Positions 20,429 to 20,461 of a stretch of DNA of 20,461 nucleotides are shown here, in pieces (the first letter of the stretch is position 1; every line of letters starts with the position of its first letter). The DNA comes from JAWAAW01 sp038884575 (GTDB taxonomy: Archaea; Nanobdellota; Nanobdellia; Woesearchaeales; ARS49). The position numbers and the translations under genes were made by a program. Where the stretch lies: NCBI GenBank assembly GCA_038884575.1, contig JAWABQ010000013.1, forward strand, positions 1 through 20,461, read 5' to 3'. Below the pieces are notes generated by a model. That model saw only the letters and a list, made by a program, of their open reading frames with translations, ran no database searches and was not told the origin of the DNA.

Positions 20429-20461
20429 ATGAATGAGCAGATAAACGCAAAACAGCTCCTA
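20429..20461 (+). CDS. Start of a gene cut by the right edge
   Basis: ATG 20429 begins MNEQINAKQLL and leaves the window. TATA TTTATAAA (20400-20407) ends 21 nt upstream without a Shine-Dalgarno site, so it fits the leaderless pattern. Eleven codons do not allow a family call. Confidence 0.6.
   Translation, partial: MNEQINAKQLL

Overview
The window is from an archaeon. It carries archaeal Alba, ribosomal protein S17e, the gamma subunit of initiation factor 2, a COG1491/DUF655 protein and a DUF5679 protein. Most first genes of transcription units have a TATA box ending about 22 nt before the start codon, with no Shine-Dalgarno site, so they look leaderless; genes inside operons have GGAGG-like sites. 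Short proteins, many small Cys-rich or zinc-ribbon proteins and compact spacing suggest a DPANN-type archaeon (Woesearchaeota, Pacearchaeota or Diapherotrites-like). The lineage is an inference, not shown by the sequence.

Layout. 1-215: start of a secreted protein gene (minus, cut by the window edge). 434-851: an RNA block on the minus strand, with tRNA-Pro(UGG) followed by an unusual arrangement. A tRNA-Arg(UCG) gene (604-851) is broken into three exons by two 50-nt structured insertions, and one insertion holds a second, intact tRNA-Arg(UCG) gene (742-815) in the loop of its first hairpin. 971-7928: an accessory-looking island. A thymidylate-synthase-like gene without the catalytic Cys and a 529-aa winged-helix protein run leftward. 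A tightly packed rightward operon runs divergently: a ribbon-helix-helix-like regulator, a degenerate Nudix protein, a GlnD-like nucleotidyltransferase, a histidine phosphatase, an aminoglycoside-phosphotransferase-fold kinase and a phosphatase/P-loop-kinase fusion. The divergent promoter region has an array of GTTTCA/TGAAAC half-sites. 8028-8552: an HD phosphohydrolase.

8549-20461: mostly core archaeal genes: Alba and S17e, a hypothetical, a shrunken arginase-fold protein lacking metal ligands, arginyl-tRNA synthetase sharing one palindromic TATA box with a small membrane protein, a small alpha/beta protein, a zinc ribbon protein, a homologue of 16S rRNA G1405-N7 methyltransferases, a phosphomannomutase/phosphoglucomutase, two paralogous membrane-anchored Cys-rich proteins, a hypothetical, aIF2 gamma, a secreted Cys-rich protein, three very small proteins, DUF655, a small membrane protein and the first 11 codons of a last gene.

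How parts may work together. The nested tRNA genes appear to have only one promoter, so one transcript would have to yield both tRNAs: the outer by removing two insertions, the inner by release from the removed piece. The island operon groups nucleotidyl-transfer, kinase and phosphatase activities, which suggests synthesis or salvage of a phosphorylated small molecule; the product cannot be named from sequence.
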